A DNA stretch of 64,000 nt from Lycium barbarum (taxonomy: Eukaryota; Streptophyta; Magnoliopsida; Solanales; Solanaceae), in the NCBI RefSeq assembly GCF_019175385.1, contig NC_083346.1:55581821-55645820 (forward strand). Reading direction: 5' to 3'. Both the position numbers and the translations under genes were made by a program. Position 1 is the first letter of the stretch, and each line of letters opens with the position of its first letter. A model generated the notes under the pieces. That model was not told where the DNA came from. It saw nothing but the letters and a program-made list of their open reading frames with translations, and did not search any database. Shown here piece after piece: positions 44,875 to 57,823 of this stretch.

Positions 44875-47800
44875 ATGCCTCCGAAGAAGGCAACGGCAGC
44901 CCAGAAGGGCAAGGCGAGGATTGGGGAGACTAGCCAGGCACAGCGAGCTACCCGGGCTCGTGTATATGATTTGCCTGAGGATGTGCCACAGTCTGAGGGG
45001 TCTGCTACACCCCCACTAGTACAGCCTGGAGCAGGACCTTCAGCAGCTCCAGAGGTCCGTGTACCCGCACCTGAGACTCCAGCTCCTCAGCCAGGGGCGG
45101 AGGATAGGACCCTGAGGGAGGCTGTACAGCTGTTGACTACACTGGTAGCAGGACAGGCTCGCAGGCGCGGGCGGAGGGACGACGATGATGATGACAGGCG
45201 GGACAGCCTGAGAGTTCGGGAGTTTCTGCTATGTGGCCCTCCAGAGTTCTTCGGGTCTAAGCCCGACGAGGACCCCCACGACTTTATTCGGGGGATGCGA
45301 CGCTCACTGGACTTGGTCAGGGCTTCAGAGACCGAGTCAGTTGAGCTGGCTTCGCACCGGCTTCGAGATGTGGCTACCCACTGGTACGAGACTTGGGAGC
45401 TGTCTAGAGGAGAGGGTGCCCCTCCAGCCACTTGGGATCAGTTTGTGACAGCATTCACCCGCCACTTTTTGCCCCCAGAGTTACGGCGGGCACGGGCTGA
45501 TCGATTCTTACGTCTGCAGCAGAGGGGTCGGAGTGTTCGCGAGTATAACCTTGAGTTTGATTCTCTGGCCCGATGTGCACCGGCCGTGGTAGCAGATATG
45601 TCCGATCGGATGCATAGATATGTTATGGGATTGGACCGGTATTTGATTGATAGTTGTATGGCAGTGTCATTGCAGGCAGACATGGACATTTCCCGGCTTC
45701 AGGCCTATGCGATGGGTATGGAGGACCGTCGCAGATCTGATCCTGCTGGCAGAGATCGAGACAGGAGGCCGCCCAAGAGGGCTAGATCCGTGGGTTATTC
45801 AGGGGATTCTCGAGGCGGACAGCCTCAGCAGCAGCAGCAGTCTGACAGATATTTTCCTCCCTCCGGCCGGGGTACTCAGTCAGGTAGCCGGAGATTCGAT
45901 AGTACAGGACCGTCTGGGGCCGGTCAGAGCTCCAGAGTGGCAGGTTCACAGGTACCCAGGGGTCCCAGCCAGGCCAGACCACCCAGGCCCCGTTGTCCTC
46001 ATTGCGGGAAGTCACATCCCGGGGAGTGTTACCGAGCGACGGGAGCTTGTTTTTCTTGTGGCGGTCAGGGCCACTTTATGAGAGATTGTCCATTGGCTAG
46101 CGGTTCTGGTAGTGCTGCTCAGCAGACAGGGTTAGCCGCCGGTTCTTCTTCTGCTCCATCAGTTGCACGCCCTGGAGGGCGAGGTATTTCAGCACCGGCA
46201 GGACGCGGTCGAGGCCGCGGTGGCACTTCAGGTTCTAGCGGTCCCTCGAACCGCATATATGCTTTGGCCAGCCGCCAGGATCAGGAGGCTTCGCCAAACG
46301 TCGTCACAGGTACATTGCTGGTTTTCTCCAGATCTGTATATGCATTGATTGACCCTGGTTCTACTTTATCGTATATTTCCCCGCTCGTTGCTAGTAAGAT
46401 TGGGATAGTGTCTGAGCCTATAGAACCGTTTGAGGTAGCTACGCCAGTTGGGGATTTTATTGTAGCGAGACAGATTTATAAGGATTGTTCTGTGACCATT
46501 TATGATCGTAGCACTAAGGCTGACTTGATAGAGTTAGACATGCTGGAGTTTGACGTCATTATGGGCATGGACTGGTTGTCTTCCTGTTATGCTAATGTCG
46601 ACTGCCAGAAAAAGGTAGTCCGTTTTCAGTTTCCAGGAGAACCAGTCATAGAGTGGTTCGGATCTACAGCATCGCCGAGGGGTAAGTTTATTTCATACCT
46701 CAAGGCTAAGAAAATGATCCAGAAGGGTTATATCTATCATTTGGTTCGTGTGCACGATACTGCCGCGGAGGTACCTACCCTTCAGTCTGTTCCGGTCATC
46801 AGTGAGTTTCCAGATGTTTTTCCTGACGAGCTTCCTGGCCTTCCGCCTGAGCGGGAGATTGATTTTTCTATTGAGTTGATGCCGGATACACAGCCTATAT
46901 CTATTCCTCCGTACAGGATGGCACCAGCTGAGTTGAAGGAGTTGAAGGAGCAGCTGAAAGATTTGCTGGATAAGGGTTTTATCAGGCCCAGCACATCACC
47001 CTAGGGAGCGCCGGTATTGTTTGTCAGAAAGAAGGATGGGTCGTTGCGGATGTGTATTGACTACCGGCAGCTGAATAAGGTGACTGTTAAGAATAAATAT
47101 CCCCTCCCCCGGATTTATGACTTGTTTGACCAGCTGCAGGGTGCTAGACACTTTTCAAAGATAGATCTGCGTTCTGGTTATCATCAGGTGCGAGTACGGG
47201 AGTCAGATATCCCGAAGACTGCTTTCAGGACTCGGTACGGGCATTATGAGTTCAGAGTTATGTCTTTCGGGCTGACTAATGCTCCAGCAGTATTTATGGA
47301 TCTGATGAACCGGGTATTTCGGCCTTTCCTGGATATGTTTGTTATTGTGTTTATTGATGATATCCTGATTTACTCGCGATCAGTCGAGGAGCATTCAGAT
47401 CATTTGAGGACGGTACTTGGCATCCTCCGTCAGCAGAAGTTATATGCTAAATTCTCTAAGTGTGAGTTCTGGTTGACTTCTGTGGCATTCTTGGGCCATA
47501 TTATCGGCGCAGATGGTATTCGGGTTGACACGCAGAAGATTGAGGCTGTGCAGAATTGGCCCAGGCCTACTACACCGACAGAGGTGCGTAGTTTTCTTGG
47601 ATTGGCTGGGTATTACCGCAGGTTCGTGGAGGATTTCTCTTCTATTTCAGCACCACTGACGAGGCTTACCCAGAAAGCAGCAAAATTCCAGTGGACAGAT
47701 GCTTGCGAGCGCAGCTTTCAGATGCTGAAGGAGAGATTGATTACAGCACCAGTTCTGGCTCTTCCAGAGGGATCTGACGGGTATGTTGTCTATTGTGACG

Positions 47801-49737
47801 CCTCTGGTATTGGGATAGGATGTGTATTGATGCAGCACGGTCGAGTCATAGCCTATGCTTCCCGGCAGCTTAGACCGCACGAGAAAAACTATCCCACTCA
47901 TGATCTTGAGTTGGCCGCGGTGATTCATGCTCTGAAGATTTGGCGGCATTATTTATATGGGGTCCATGTTGATATCTATACGGACCATAAGAGTCTCCAG
48001 TATATTTTCAGACAGAAGGAACTAAATTTGCGGCAGCGGAGATGGCTTGAGTTACTAAAGGATTACGACGTTGATATTCTGTACCATCCGGGGAAAGCCA
48101 ATGTGGTAGCTGATGCGCTTAGCCGCAAGTCCGTGGGCAGTCTGGCGGATGTTCCATCTGATAAGAGAGATTTGGTTCGTGATATTCATCAGCTGGCCAG
48201 CCTCGGAGTCCGTTTGGTGGATTCTGGAGATTCTGGGATTTCTGTCCGTCCAGTTGCTGAGTCATCTATTATTCAGGAGGTAAAGCAGCGCCAGTTTGAG
48301 GATCCTCTTTTGATTCAGTACAGAGATGTGGCCCTTAGTAAATCAAAGACTCAGTTTGAGATCTCGCCTGACGGAGTATTATTATATGACGGCAGATTCT
48401 GTGTACCGGACGTTGCGGGCTTACGGCGGCAGATCATGGGCGACGCCCATAATGCACGGTATTCTGTTCATCCTGGTTCCACTAAAATGTATCGGGACCT
48501 CAGGTGTTTGTATTGGTGGGACGGCATGAAGAAAGATATTGCTGAGTTTGTTAGTCAGTGCCCGAACTGCCAGCAAGTTAAGATCGAGCATCAGAGGCCC
48601 GGTGGATTATTACAGGAGATGGAAATTCCAGCCTGGAAATGGGAGATGATTAATATGGATTTTGTTGTTGGATTACCGCGCACTCCACGCAGGTACGACT
48701 CTATCTGGGTTGTTGTTGACAGGCTGACGAAATTAGCCCATTTCCTTCCGGTTCGGACTACTTATTCGGCTGAGGACTATGCCAGATTGTATATCAGAGA
48801 GATAGTCAGACTTCACGGAGTCCCTATATCTATTATTACTGACCGAGGTACCCAGTTTACAGCAAATTTCTGTAGGTCATTTCAGGAGGGATTAGGGACT
48901 CAGGTGAGTCTCAGTACAGCTTTTCACCCCCAGTCTGACGGGCAGGCCGAGCGCACTATTCAGACGCTCGAAGATATGTTGCGGGCCTGCGTTATTGATT
49001 TCAGGGGCAGCTGGGATGATCATTTGCCGCTTATTGAGTTTGCCTATAATAACAGTTATCACTCCAGCATCCAGATGGCTCCGTACGAGGCCCTTTATGG
49101 CAGGAGATGCCGGTCTCCTATTGGCTGGTTTGACGTGGGCGAGACTAAGTTGATTGGCCCAGACGTGATCCAGGAGGCTGTAGATAAGGTAAAGCTTATT
49201 CGAGAACGATTATCGGCTGCTCAGAGTCGACAGAAAGCTTATGCAGATAGACGACGTCGACCGTTAGAGTTCCGGATTGGCGACTGGGTATTCCTGAAGG
49301 TGTCGCCCATGAAGGGTGTCATGAGATTCGGTAGAAAGGGTAAGTTGAGCCCCCGGTACATTGGACCGTATCAGATCGTGCGAAAGATAGGCGAGGTCGC
49401 CTATGAGCTAGACTTACCATCCGACTTGGAGGCCGTACACCCGGTGTTTCATGTGTCTATGTTGCGGAAATGCATTGGTGATCCTGCCAGGATATTCCCA
49501 GTTGACGACATTCAGGTGACGGAGCAGTTATCTTATGACGAGCAGCCTGTATCTATTCTGGATCGACAGGTGCGGAGACTACGCACTAAAGAAGTGCCCT
49601 CCGTCAAAGTCCTGTGGCGCAACAATAATCTGGAGGAGATGACTTGGGAGGCGGAGGACGAGATGAAGAAGAAATATCCCCACTTGTTTCCGACATCCAC
49701 AGGTAATCTAATTTCTTTTTTCAGTTTGTTGTGTTGA
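44875..49737 (+). pseudogene. gag-pol: TE8 copy 2 gag-pol with one nonsense codon
   Basis: Same length and frame as copy 1 (1621 codons) but Trp codon 710 in the RT SPWGAP motif is TAG (47002-47004). The product would end at residue 709, after gag, protease and only the start of RT. Other amino-acid changes against copy 1 include Asp to Tyr in the RIDDLFDQ motif of RT, Trp to Cys after the integrase TANF motif, Glu to Asp near the integrase finger and Arg to Leu in the chromodomain. The base change is TGG to TAG in a CCTGG context, i.e. a plant CHG methylation site. It is dead for pol but could still supply Gag and protease. Confidence 0.95.
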
Positions 49738-49814
49738 TTGATAAAATAAATTATGTATGTCATTATTAAAAGGGACACTCCTGCCTTGATCATAAGACCT
49801 TATAAGATTAATCT

Positions 49815-49850
49815 AACATTCGGGGACGAATGTTCTTAAGGGGGGGAGAA
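49815..49850 (+). other. TE8 inverted repeat and polypurine tract, copy 2
   Basis: AACATTCG-GGGA-CGAATGTT (49815-49834) then AAGGGGGGGAGAA abutting LTR 3. Confidence 0.9.
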
Positions 49851-52747
49851 TGTTATGTCCCGTGTTTTCGTATAAATGGGAAATCGAGAAATAATTATGA
49901 CTCGGGTGTTAGAAGGACATAAATTTAATTTTTGTGAATATGACTATGTTGGTTGTGAAATCTTTAATGCTAAGACCTCGGGGAAGGCCGAGGATAAAAT
50001 TGGAATTTCGGAAATTAGTTTCGGGAATTACAAATCGGGACTTTTCAAGAAGTGGGCCAAAGAAAAAAAAATTTACAATTGAAGCCCAAAGGAAAGAGAG
50101 GGGCCGGCCAAGCCCATTTTAAAAGGGTCATGAGCACATGACCCCAAAAGGATATATATCACTATGAAAACTTAGCAAAGTAGATCAAATCAAAAAAAAT
50201 CAAGAACACCCCAACACTAAGGGTTCGGCCGAATAGAGAGGAGAAAAGAAAGAAAAATTCCAAGCTTGTGTGGTGATTCAAAAATCCTAGTTTCTACATA
50301 TTTGTGAAGTACTCAAGACGCTCTCCGACGTGGTATAATTAGTTTGGCGTAAGATCGACGTTTGCGATAAGTCGGGGTTTCAAGGAAAGGTATGAATTTT
50401 GTCCCTTTTATGTTGTAGAATTGATATGAATATGCTAAGGATTGTAAATAGATAGAAATCCCGTGACTTGGAGGTTGGGGAAACAAACGTGGGTGTGTGT
50501 GGAGTGTGTATTGGTCGTGACTTATGGAAGAAAGAAATGGTTTGAATTGATCTTGTTTAGGTTGGCATAATGTGTTGTTGTGATCCTTATATCGTAAATG
50601 ATTAATTGTTGAATTAAATTGGCGGTGGAAAACGAATGCGGATATTATCGGAAAGCGTATACCTTCGGTATCGCCATGTATATCAATGTATATTTTGGGT
50701 GCTAGAGACTTTAGATATGACTTTGCAATGATATTGATGAATTCGGAATGAAACGACGTTAGTTAGAGTGTTCGTCGTGAATTTTAATGTTTTGAAGGAT
50801 TATGGAAACTAATGGATTTTTGGTGCAATTTTGTGTATGTCTTAGATCGAATTTGGAATGTGTTTGACTAATGTTGTATAGGTAAATTAATACAATTATG
50901 TGGATATAGAATTGGAGTTTTGAAAGTTTGAATGGTAGTTGCCAACTTAGATAACAAAGTAGAACTTTAAAGCTAGAATGGTGTGATTGTTGTTTATATT
51001 GTTTGGTTGATGTGTGGGCTGTTGTGGTTGGTTATTTTGAGCCGAGCTAAGCCTCGGGGATGTTAGATTTGTAGGGGAAATGCTGCCGAAATTTCGGTAG
51101 GCAAAAATTGGAGTTAAAGGCATTTTTAAGCCTAAGAATCTCAATTGGTAACTTTGACCATTTGCAGATTTTTGACGAAACGGGACTGGACTTTTGGAAG
51201 GGCTTACGACGTCTGTGAGGTATGTAAAGCTTCCCAATTCTTTATTTGGCATATCTTAGTGTGTTAGTTGAATATGAGACCTTCTGGAGCATTTCTGCTC
51301 CTCGAAACCCGATCCACAAGAAAGTTACTATTCATTCAATTCGATTGAAGCCTAAAGGCTCCCTTTTGGCTAGAATGCCATTATTCGTCCGAAACCTATC
51401 GAAATGTGGTCGGGTAACCTAGAAATGATTATGTATGACCCTTGGCATATTACTGCTCGAAAAAGAATATGTTCGCCACCTCACTTCGACTCGGGGTGGG
51501 TCCGTTACCCCAAAATGCCCGATTTGCCCTTCGGGCCATCTTTGAGAATAGAGTTGAACGTACCACTTCTGATCTTTGGAACATCCTTCCACGGGGTATG
51601 TTTGGACTATTCGATGCACTAATCCAGGTTTTGAACTATATGGACCATTTTGGAATCGTTTTGCAAAATGAAACCTTATGTCGACTAAGTATTCGACTAT
51701 TTTGTAATAGGATATGATTTATGAGTTTACTTTGTTTTGAAACACTATTTTGAAATACGATTTGCATTTGTTTGCTCACGACTCCGCTCGTGCCTTATTA
51801 TGACTTCGTTCACCGGTTCCCGGGCCGGTTTTGATTCGTGCGCCTTATGACAATTCGGCCGTATGCTGTGTTACGGTTCCCGAGGCTTCGCCATAGGGCC
51901 GGGTTCCGTTTGGAGTTATGCTGTGATATGGCTCGTGATGCGATACGCTCACCGATGATTATGATTATGTTCGGGGATGTACGGAGATTTGAAACCTTCT
52001 GGTGGTATGCTGTGTGTGGCGCCAGCGTCGGAGTGGCGACCACGTTCTTAAGCGTCTGCATGATTTTGTTTGCATAAAATACATGTATATTATTTCGATA
52101 CAGATTTTGACATACCAGTCTGTACCCCACTTTGACATTTGATTTGCTTTCGGTTTTGATCTATAATTCTGTACTCCGTGCTTTACATACTCAGTACATA
52201 TTTCGTACTGACCCCCTTTCTTCGGGGGCTGCGTTTTATGCCCGCAGGTGCAGATATCGGTGATCCTCCGCAGTAGGCTTCACTTCTTGCTATTCCGGAG
52301 TACTCTTATCCGATCCGGAGTCCACTTTTGGTACAGACTCTTTTGCTTTGTATATATTTGGTATATCTGACTATTTGGGTACGGCGGGGCCCTGTCTCGC
52401 CATATGTTTTTGTTTGAGTTTGTAGAGGCCTGTAGTCATATATGTGGGGCGAGGGTCCTATGTGTCTATTGTCTGATTTTGCTTTCGGGTCTTAAAGCGG
52501 TCTGTTTGATATGATGGCCCCAAATGGCCCTTTTGTATATATTTGTATTTTGACCGGCGATGTCTATTCCGCCGCTTTGTTTGAGTTTGATTTGATATGA
52601 CCGCTTAAGACATATACTTGATATAAATTATGTTCGATATGATTTCGAAAAATTATGAAATAAGTTTGGATTTGAAAATGAACGTGCGATTCGGTTTGGG
52701 TACCCAGGTAGGGTGCCAGTCGCGGCCCACGAGGCTGGGTCGTGACA
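49851..52747 (+). repeat. TE8 LTR 3
   Basis: 2897 bp. It lacks five bases in the promoter palindrome (50125-50144) and has private changes such as GGTCGTGAC, CTTCTGGAGC and CACGAGGCTGGG. It ends TGACA directly before the right ATAGC duplication. Confidence 0.95.
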
Positions 52748-52752
52748 ATAGC
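52748..52752. repeat. Target site duplication of TE8, right copy
   Basis: ATAGC, matching 33676-33680. Confidence 0.95.
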
Positions 52753-55359
52753 ATTGCCCCTTTTTCAGAACACGGTGTCCCTTATTCTCGTATACAGAAA
52801 ACAGTACAATTCAGTAAACGGTATCTTTTACTCACATTTACAGACGCCGAATACATCGGCTCTCCCAACCCCCCTCCCCAACGGTGTCCCAACACATCAT
52901 ATCATATATATCATACATCATATATATACAGACGCCGCGAACGGCTCTCCCATATCCCGCGTCCGGGCATCCCGCGTCCAGGATGAAATCCAGCTGAATC
53001 AGGTGGTGATATAACAGTGGCCCTTCCCCTTTCCCCATATACATATACGTGTACATTTACTTCTCTATTATACATATACATGTCTTATATACAAATACTT
53101 GTCCTATATACATATACATGTCCATACACATATCCCTGTATCATATAACCAGCATGCACGGGAGTCCAAAGAAAGTTACGTCTATCGGAGTGACATAAAG
53201 TCGGTAACCTCCGATTACATTATAGAATACTCGTGATCGCTTTGTCTAACCTTGAAGGAATGAGCATTTTAAGGTGAGACTATCAACGGAGAATAATATT
53301 AAAGTAAACGTAGAATGAAATCGTAGGCATCATAGATGACAGTTCATAGACTTTGAAATCTTTAGAAAATAAAGTCATAGCTAGGAAATATAAATGGATT
53401 CAAAAATTAGTTTATCATCTTCATGTTTACATAAGATACTTAGCTTAGTCATCTTAGTCATAGAGTCGTTCCGGTAGTACGTATCAAAGGCATATCCTCT
53501 TATCTAACATCATTGTTATCATTATCGTCATGGAAGTGCCCTCGTTAGAGGAGTCATAGTACTTATCATTGGGTAACGAAATCGGGATCAAAGGTTCCCT
53601 TTGGATTCACTTCAAGTAAGTCAAGCAAGACTGTAAGGAAAATCTGAGAGTAACGGGCCCACCTCGGGCCGGATGGGGTGGCGTATATGATTTATATATG
53701 TTACGTGTCATGTCATTACTTGTGAGGGTTCTAGGGTAATCGGGTCCCACTTATGCAAGTTCTATGGGTTTAAGAGGTCTTTCCATCATTTTCACACTTT
53801 CTAGTTCAATTCTATTGAACAAAAAGTGGAAAACTTTAGGTGCGGATTTCGGGGACTAGGGTTGTCCCCGAGGCTCGTACCCGACTTATTACATCTAAGA
53901 CATGCCATAGAAAGAAGGGTGAAGCCTTACATACCTCTTTCCGCTCCTTTTGCTACTCCAAATTCACGTTGCAATCTCGTCAAAATCTGCAATTTGGTCA
54001 TGTTTACCAAAACTCTTATTAGGATACTTATAGTTAGAATCTTATGGAAACACTTGGCTACCGAAATTTTGGCAGCATTTCCTCTGTAAATACACCATCC
54101 TCGACATTCAACTTAGCCAAACTTAATCAATCACAATCCGGGAATTCAAACCCGGCCAAACCATCAACATAACTCAACAACCACACTAGCAATTTCCATA
54201 TTCAACTCAAAGTACATTCCAACACTTCAATTAGCATTCTACTTCCTTCAAGACTTTCCAATTTCAATAAAACAACAACAACCTTATAATGCATATTCCA
54301 ACAACATCATACTAATATCATTACATACCATCCATACAAGAACATTATTTTCAATGTGCATAAACTTGTAAAATAAGTCTCCAACTTCTACAACACCACT
54401 AGGGTTATTAAGCATTCGTTAACAACAAAGCATCCACAACACAACAACAACCAAAATACTAAATAAACTTAACTCATTTTCTTCCACACTACACCATAAC
54501 CTCACGGCCATATACCATGCACACACACACGGCCCCATCATGCATTCACAACTATAACCTCTCCAAAACCATTCAACTTCCATTTTCCACATTACATTCA
54601 CAACAATAACAACCAAATACTAGATGAAATAATTAAAACATAGTTCCTACATACACATACATGCACGGCCACACACAATATTCCTTTCCTTCATGAATTT
54701 CATCCATTTTAGCATACTACAACACATATAAGCCATTCATAACACATAAACAAGATTAAAACTCACCTTTCTTCTTCAACTCCTCACTTGACTACAACTT
54801 GGCAACTTGTATGATTATGAATTCTTCTTGCTCCAACAACAACTCCACTTTGTTAATGACCCTCTACTTGGTAGGAAATGATTTTTGAAGGAATTTTTGT
54901 CAATTTTTCTTGTTGATTTGCACTTGGCCGAAATGGCCTTCAACTTTACTCTCTCTTTCTCTTGTTCTTACTTTCTTGAAAGCTCTAGAGACTTGTGAGA
55001 TAAAGATGACTTAGTCATCTATTTAATCTCATGAATTAATTCAACATGCGCCTAGCCCATGCCCATGGCCGGTTGGGCCTTTTATTTTCTTGCAAATGTT
55101 CAAGCCCAATTATATTGGCTAGTTCTTGTAATTCATGAAAGGTATTTTTCCAACTTCCAAATTTGCCCTTCGTCTTTCTTCCATATTCCCACGAGTCATA
55201 TTGCGAATTTCCCTTTATGCCCTTGACCTTCCTCATTAATTCCACTTCTAAATTTTTCATAAGCAACTCACATGTCAAACAAAATAAAATATGGCCTTGC
55301 TTGTTGTCTTCCCGCGATTGTCTTGAATTATACGATTATTCGAAATGCGGGATATAACA
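52753..55359 (-). repeat. TE7 5' LTR, distal part
   Basis: Continues the LTR interrupted at 33680 and matches 28373-30980; ends GGGATATAACA. In element sense it has a donor AAAG|GTGAGTT (exon end 54767) and a 52-nt exon 53986-53935 between TTGCAG and AGAG|GTATG. The last exon has the same length and a similar start (GCAG|ATTTT) as exon 35003-35054 of TE8. No gene is seen. Confidence 0.92.
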
Positions 55360-55904
55360 CATCCCCCCCCCCCCCTTAAGGCCTTCCTCCGAAATAATGT
55401 GACCCAGAAAAGCTATAAAGTTCAACCAGAACTCGCACTTGGAGAACTTGGCATACCACTACCTATCGCGATGAATTCCAAGCACTGCTCGTAGATGTTC
55501 TGCATGATCAGCCTCTGATGGTGAATAAACCAGAATGTCATCTATAAACCCAATCACGAACAAATCTAGAAAGGTTTTGAATACACGATTTATTAGATCC
55601 ATGAATACGGCTGGGGCATTAGTTAACCCAAACGACATGACACAAAATTCCTAATGTCCATATCTAATCCTGAATGTTGTCTTCAGAATATCCTCTTCCT
55701 TCACCCTTACCTGATGATATCCTGACCTCAAGTCTATCTTCGAGAAGTATTTGGCGCCTTGCAACTGATCAAATCAATCGTCAATCCTTGGGAGCGGATA
55801 CTTATTCTTTACAGACACTTTATTCAATTGCCTATAATTAATACACATTCTCAGAGAGCCATCCTTCTTTCTTACAAATAATACCGGTGCTCCCCACGGT
55901 GATG
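55360..55904 (-). pseudogene. pol: TE6 pol, part 1 (reverse transcriptase)
   Basis: Reads on the minus strand from the WGAPVLF motif (about 55900) through the YRQLNK region, the FGLTNAP region, FIDDILVYS near 55545, and FSKCEFWLN to about 55378. It contains stops and small deletions. It is continuous with 27583-26578 once TE7 is removed. A run of 13 C (55363-55375) sits at the TE7 border, where the sister sequence has ACCCTAACG. The N-terminal RT, protease and gag of this copy are absent; it starts at a junction with TE9. Confidence 0.85.
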
Positions 55905-56575
55905 TGCTATATCTTGGTAATGAACTAGAACCGAATCCTCATACTGACGCTCCTTTATTTCAACTACCAATGACGATACCGCTGTGTCTTGAATAGTAAT
56001 TCCTGCATCACCTGAGTCTAGCAATCGAACTTCGAGGCTAGCTAATCGATGAACTTCACAGACCATTTCTCTTCTCTCTGGCGATACGTGAGATAAGCTA
56101 CCCATATATTTATGACTGAGGGCATCGGCTACCACATTAGCCTTCCCGGGATGATATAGAATGTCCACATCATAGTCTTTTAACCTCTCCAACCATCGCC
56201 TCTGACGGAAGTTCAAATCCTTCTGGATAAACATGTACTGGAGACTCTTATGATCATTATAGATATCAACATGGACACCGTATAAGTAGTGCCTCTATAT
56301 CTTCAAGGCATGAATCACTGCCGCTAACTCCAGATCATGGGTTGGATAATTCTTCTCGTGCTTCTTTAATTTTCTAGAAGCATAAGCGACAACCTTACCA
56401 TACTGCATCAATACATAGTCCAATCCAACACCTGAAGCATCACAATATACCACATAGTCTGCTCCTTCTGGAAGAGTCAAAACTGGTGCTAAAGTTAGCT
56501 TATCTTTCAACGTCTGAAAACTCTGCCCACAAGCATCTGTCCATTGGAACTTAGCTGATTTCTGAGTCAATTTGG
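55905..56575 (-). pseudogene. pol: TE9 RNase H and following linker
   Basis: Minus-strand RNase H in two frames: 56570-56295 ([27 protein letters not shown]) and 56234-55872 ([15 protein letters not shown]). It runs into the linker before integrase and stops at the junction with TE6 at about 55904. The usual DGYVVYC sequence lacks one codon. No integrase follows. Confidence 0.87.
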
Positions 56576-57823
56576 TTAATGGGGCTGAAGAGAGGAATAT
56601 CCCTCTACAAACCTTCTATAACAACTTGCCAAGACTAAGAAACTACGTATCTCCGTTGGTGTCGTGGGCCTTGGCCAATTCTTGACAGCCTCAATCTTTT
56701 GGGCATCCACCCTAACGCCTTCCTCTGAAATAATGTGACCCAAAAATGCCACAGAGTTCAACCAGAACTCACACTTAGAAAACTTGACATACCACTCTTT
56801 GCCTCGAAGAATTCCAAGCACTGTCCGCAGATGTTCTGCATGATCGGCCTCTGACGGCGAATAAACCAAAATATCATCTATAAACACAATCACGAACAAA
56901 TATAGAAAGGGCCTGAATACACGATTCATCAAATCCATGAATATGGCTAGGGAATTAGTTAGCCCGAACGACATAACACGGAATTCATAATGGCCATATC
57001 TGGTCCGGAATGCTATCTTCGGAATGTCTTCTTCCTTTACCCTGACCTGGTGGTATCCTGACCTTAAGTCTATCTTCGAGAAATACTTGGCGCCTTGCAA
57101 CTGATCAAACAAAACATCAATCCTTGGGAACGGATACTTATTCTTTACAGTAACTTTATTCAATTGCCTATAATCGATACACATTTGCAAGGAACCATCC
57201 TTCTTTCTTACAAATAGTATCGGTGCTCCCTATGGCGATGTACTAGGCCTAATAAAGCCCTTCTCAAGAAAATCTTTCAACTGCTCCTTCAATTCTTTCA
57301 ACTCCGCAGGTGCCATCCCATAAGGAGGAATAGATATTGGCTGAGTGTCTACAATAGATCAATAACAAAAATAAATCTCTCTCTGGGGGAATGCCTGGAA
57401 GCTCATCTGAAAACACTTCTGGGAACTCATTAACCACAGAGACGGACTGAAGAGTCGGCGACTCCGTTTTCACATGTTGAACTCGAACTAGATGAAAAAT
57501 ATACCCTTTTCTGATCATCCTCTCTGCCTTAAGGTAGGAAATAAACCTACCTCTAGGCAAAGCAACATTGCCCTTCCATTCTAGGACTGGCTCGCCTAGA
57601 AACTGAAATCGAACCATCTTTGCTCTACAATCAACATTAGCATAACAAGAAGCTAACCAGTCCATGCCCATAATAACATCCAAATCAATCATATCTAACT
57701 CAATCAAATCTCCTACGGTGTGGCGATCACAAACTATAACAACACAGTCTCGGTATACTCGCCTAGCTATAACCGGGTCACCGACTGGCGTAGACACCTC
57801 GAAAGGTTTGATCAACTCAGGCT
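56576..57823 (-). pseudogene. pol: TE9 end of protease and reverse transcriptase
   Basis: The frame 57815-57264 covers the C-terminal protease region ([36 protein letters not shown]) and the start of RT. A frameshift near 57355 and a TGG-region change near 57232 break it. The frame 57190-56576 covers the RT palm with [20 protein letters not shown] and FIDDILVYS. Several changes hit otherwise constant residues, so the enzyme is dead. Confidence 0.88.

Larger units (their letters stand above)
33681..52747 (+). mobile_element. TE8: young tandem dimer, LTR-internal-LTR-internal-LTR
   Basis: 19,067 bp between one pair of 5-bp duplications, with three LTRs (2902, 2910 and 2897 bp) and two internal domains of about 5.18 kb. 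Each internal domain has its own primer site, leader hairpin, gag-pol and polypurine tract. The copies differ at only a few positions per kb by eye, so the element is recent. Copy 1 is open; copy 2 has a nonsense mutation. A single duplication around the whole means either insertion as a dimer or unequal recombination between LTRs after insertion. Confidence 0.96.
27584..55359 (-). mobile_element. TE7: non-autonomous gypsy element, split by TE8
   Basis: Minus-strand element with left (3') LTR 27584-30980, internal 30981-32891 and right (5') LTR 32892-33680 plus 52753-55359. Without TE8 it is about 8.7 kb: LTRs of 3397 and 3396 bp around only 1.9 kb. It inserted in the pol of TE6; flanks read TATCC (27579-27583) and CATCC (55360-55364), a likely 5-bp duplication with one change. 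It lacks gag, protease, RT and integrase but keeps primer site, leader hairpin and polypurine tract, like the LARD class of large non-autonomous elements. Confidence 0.9.
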
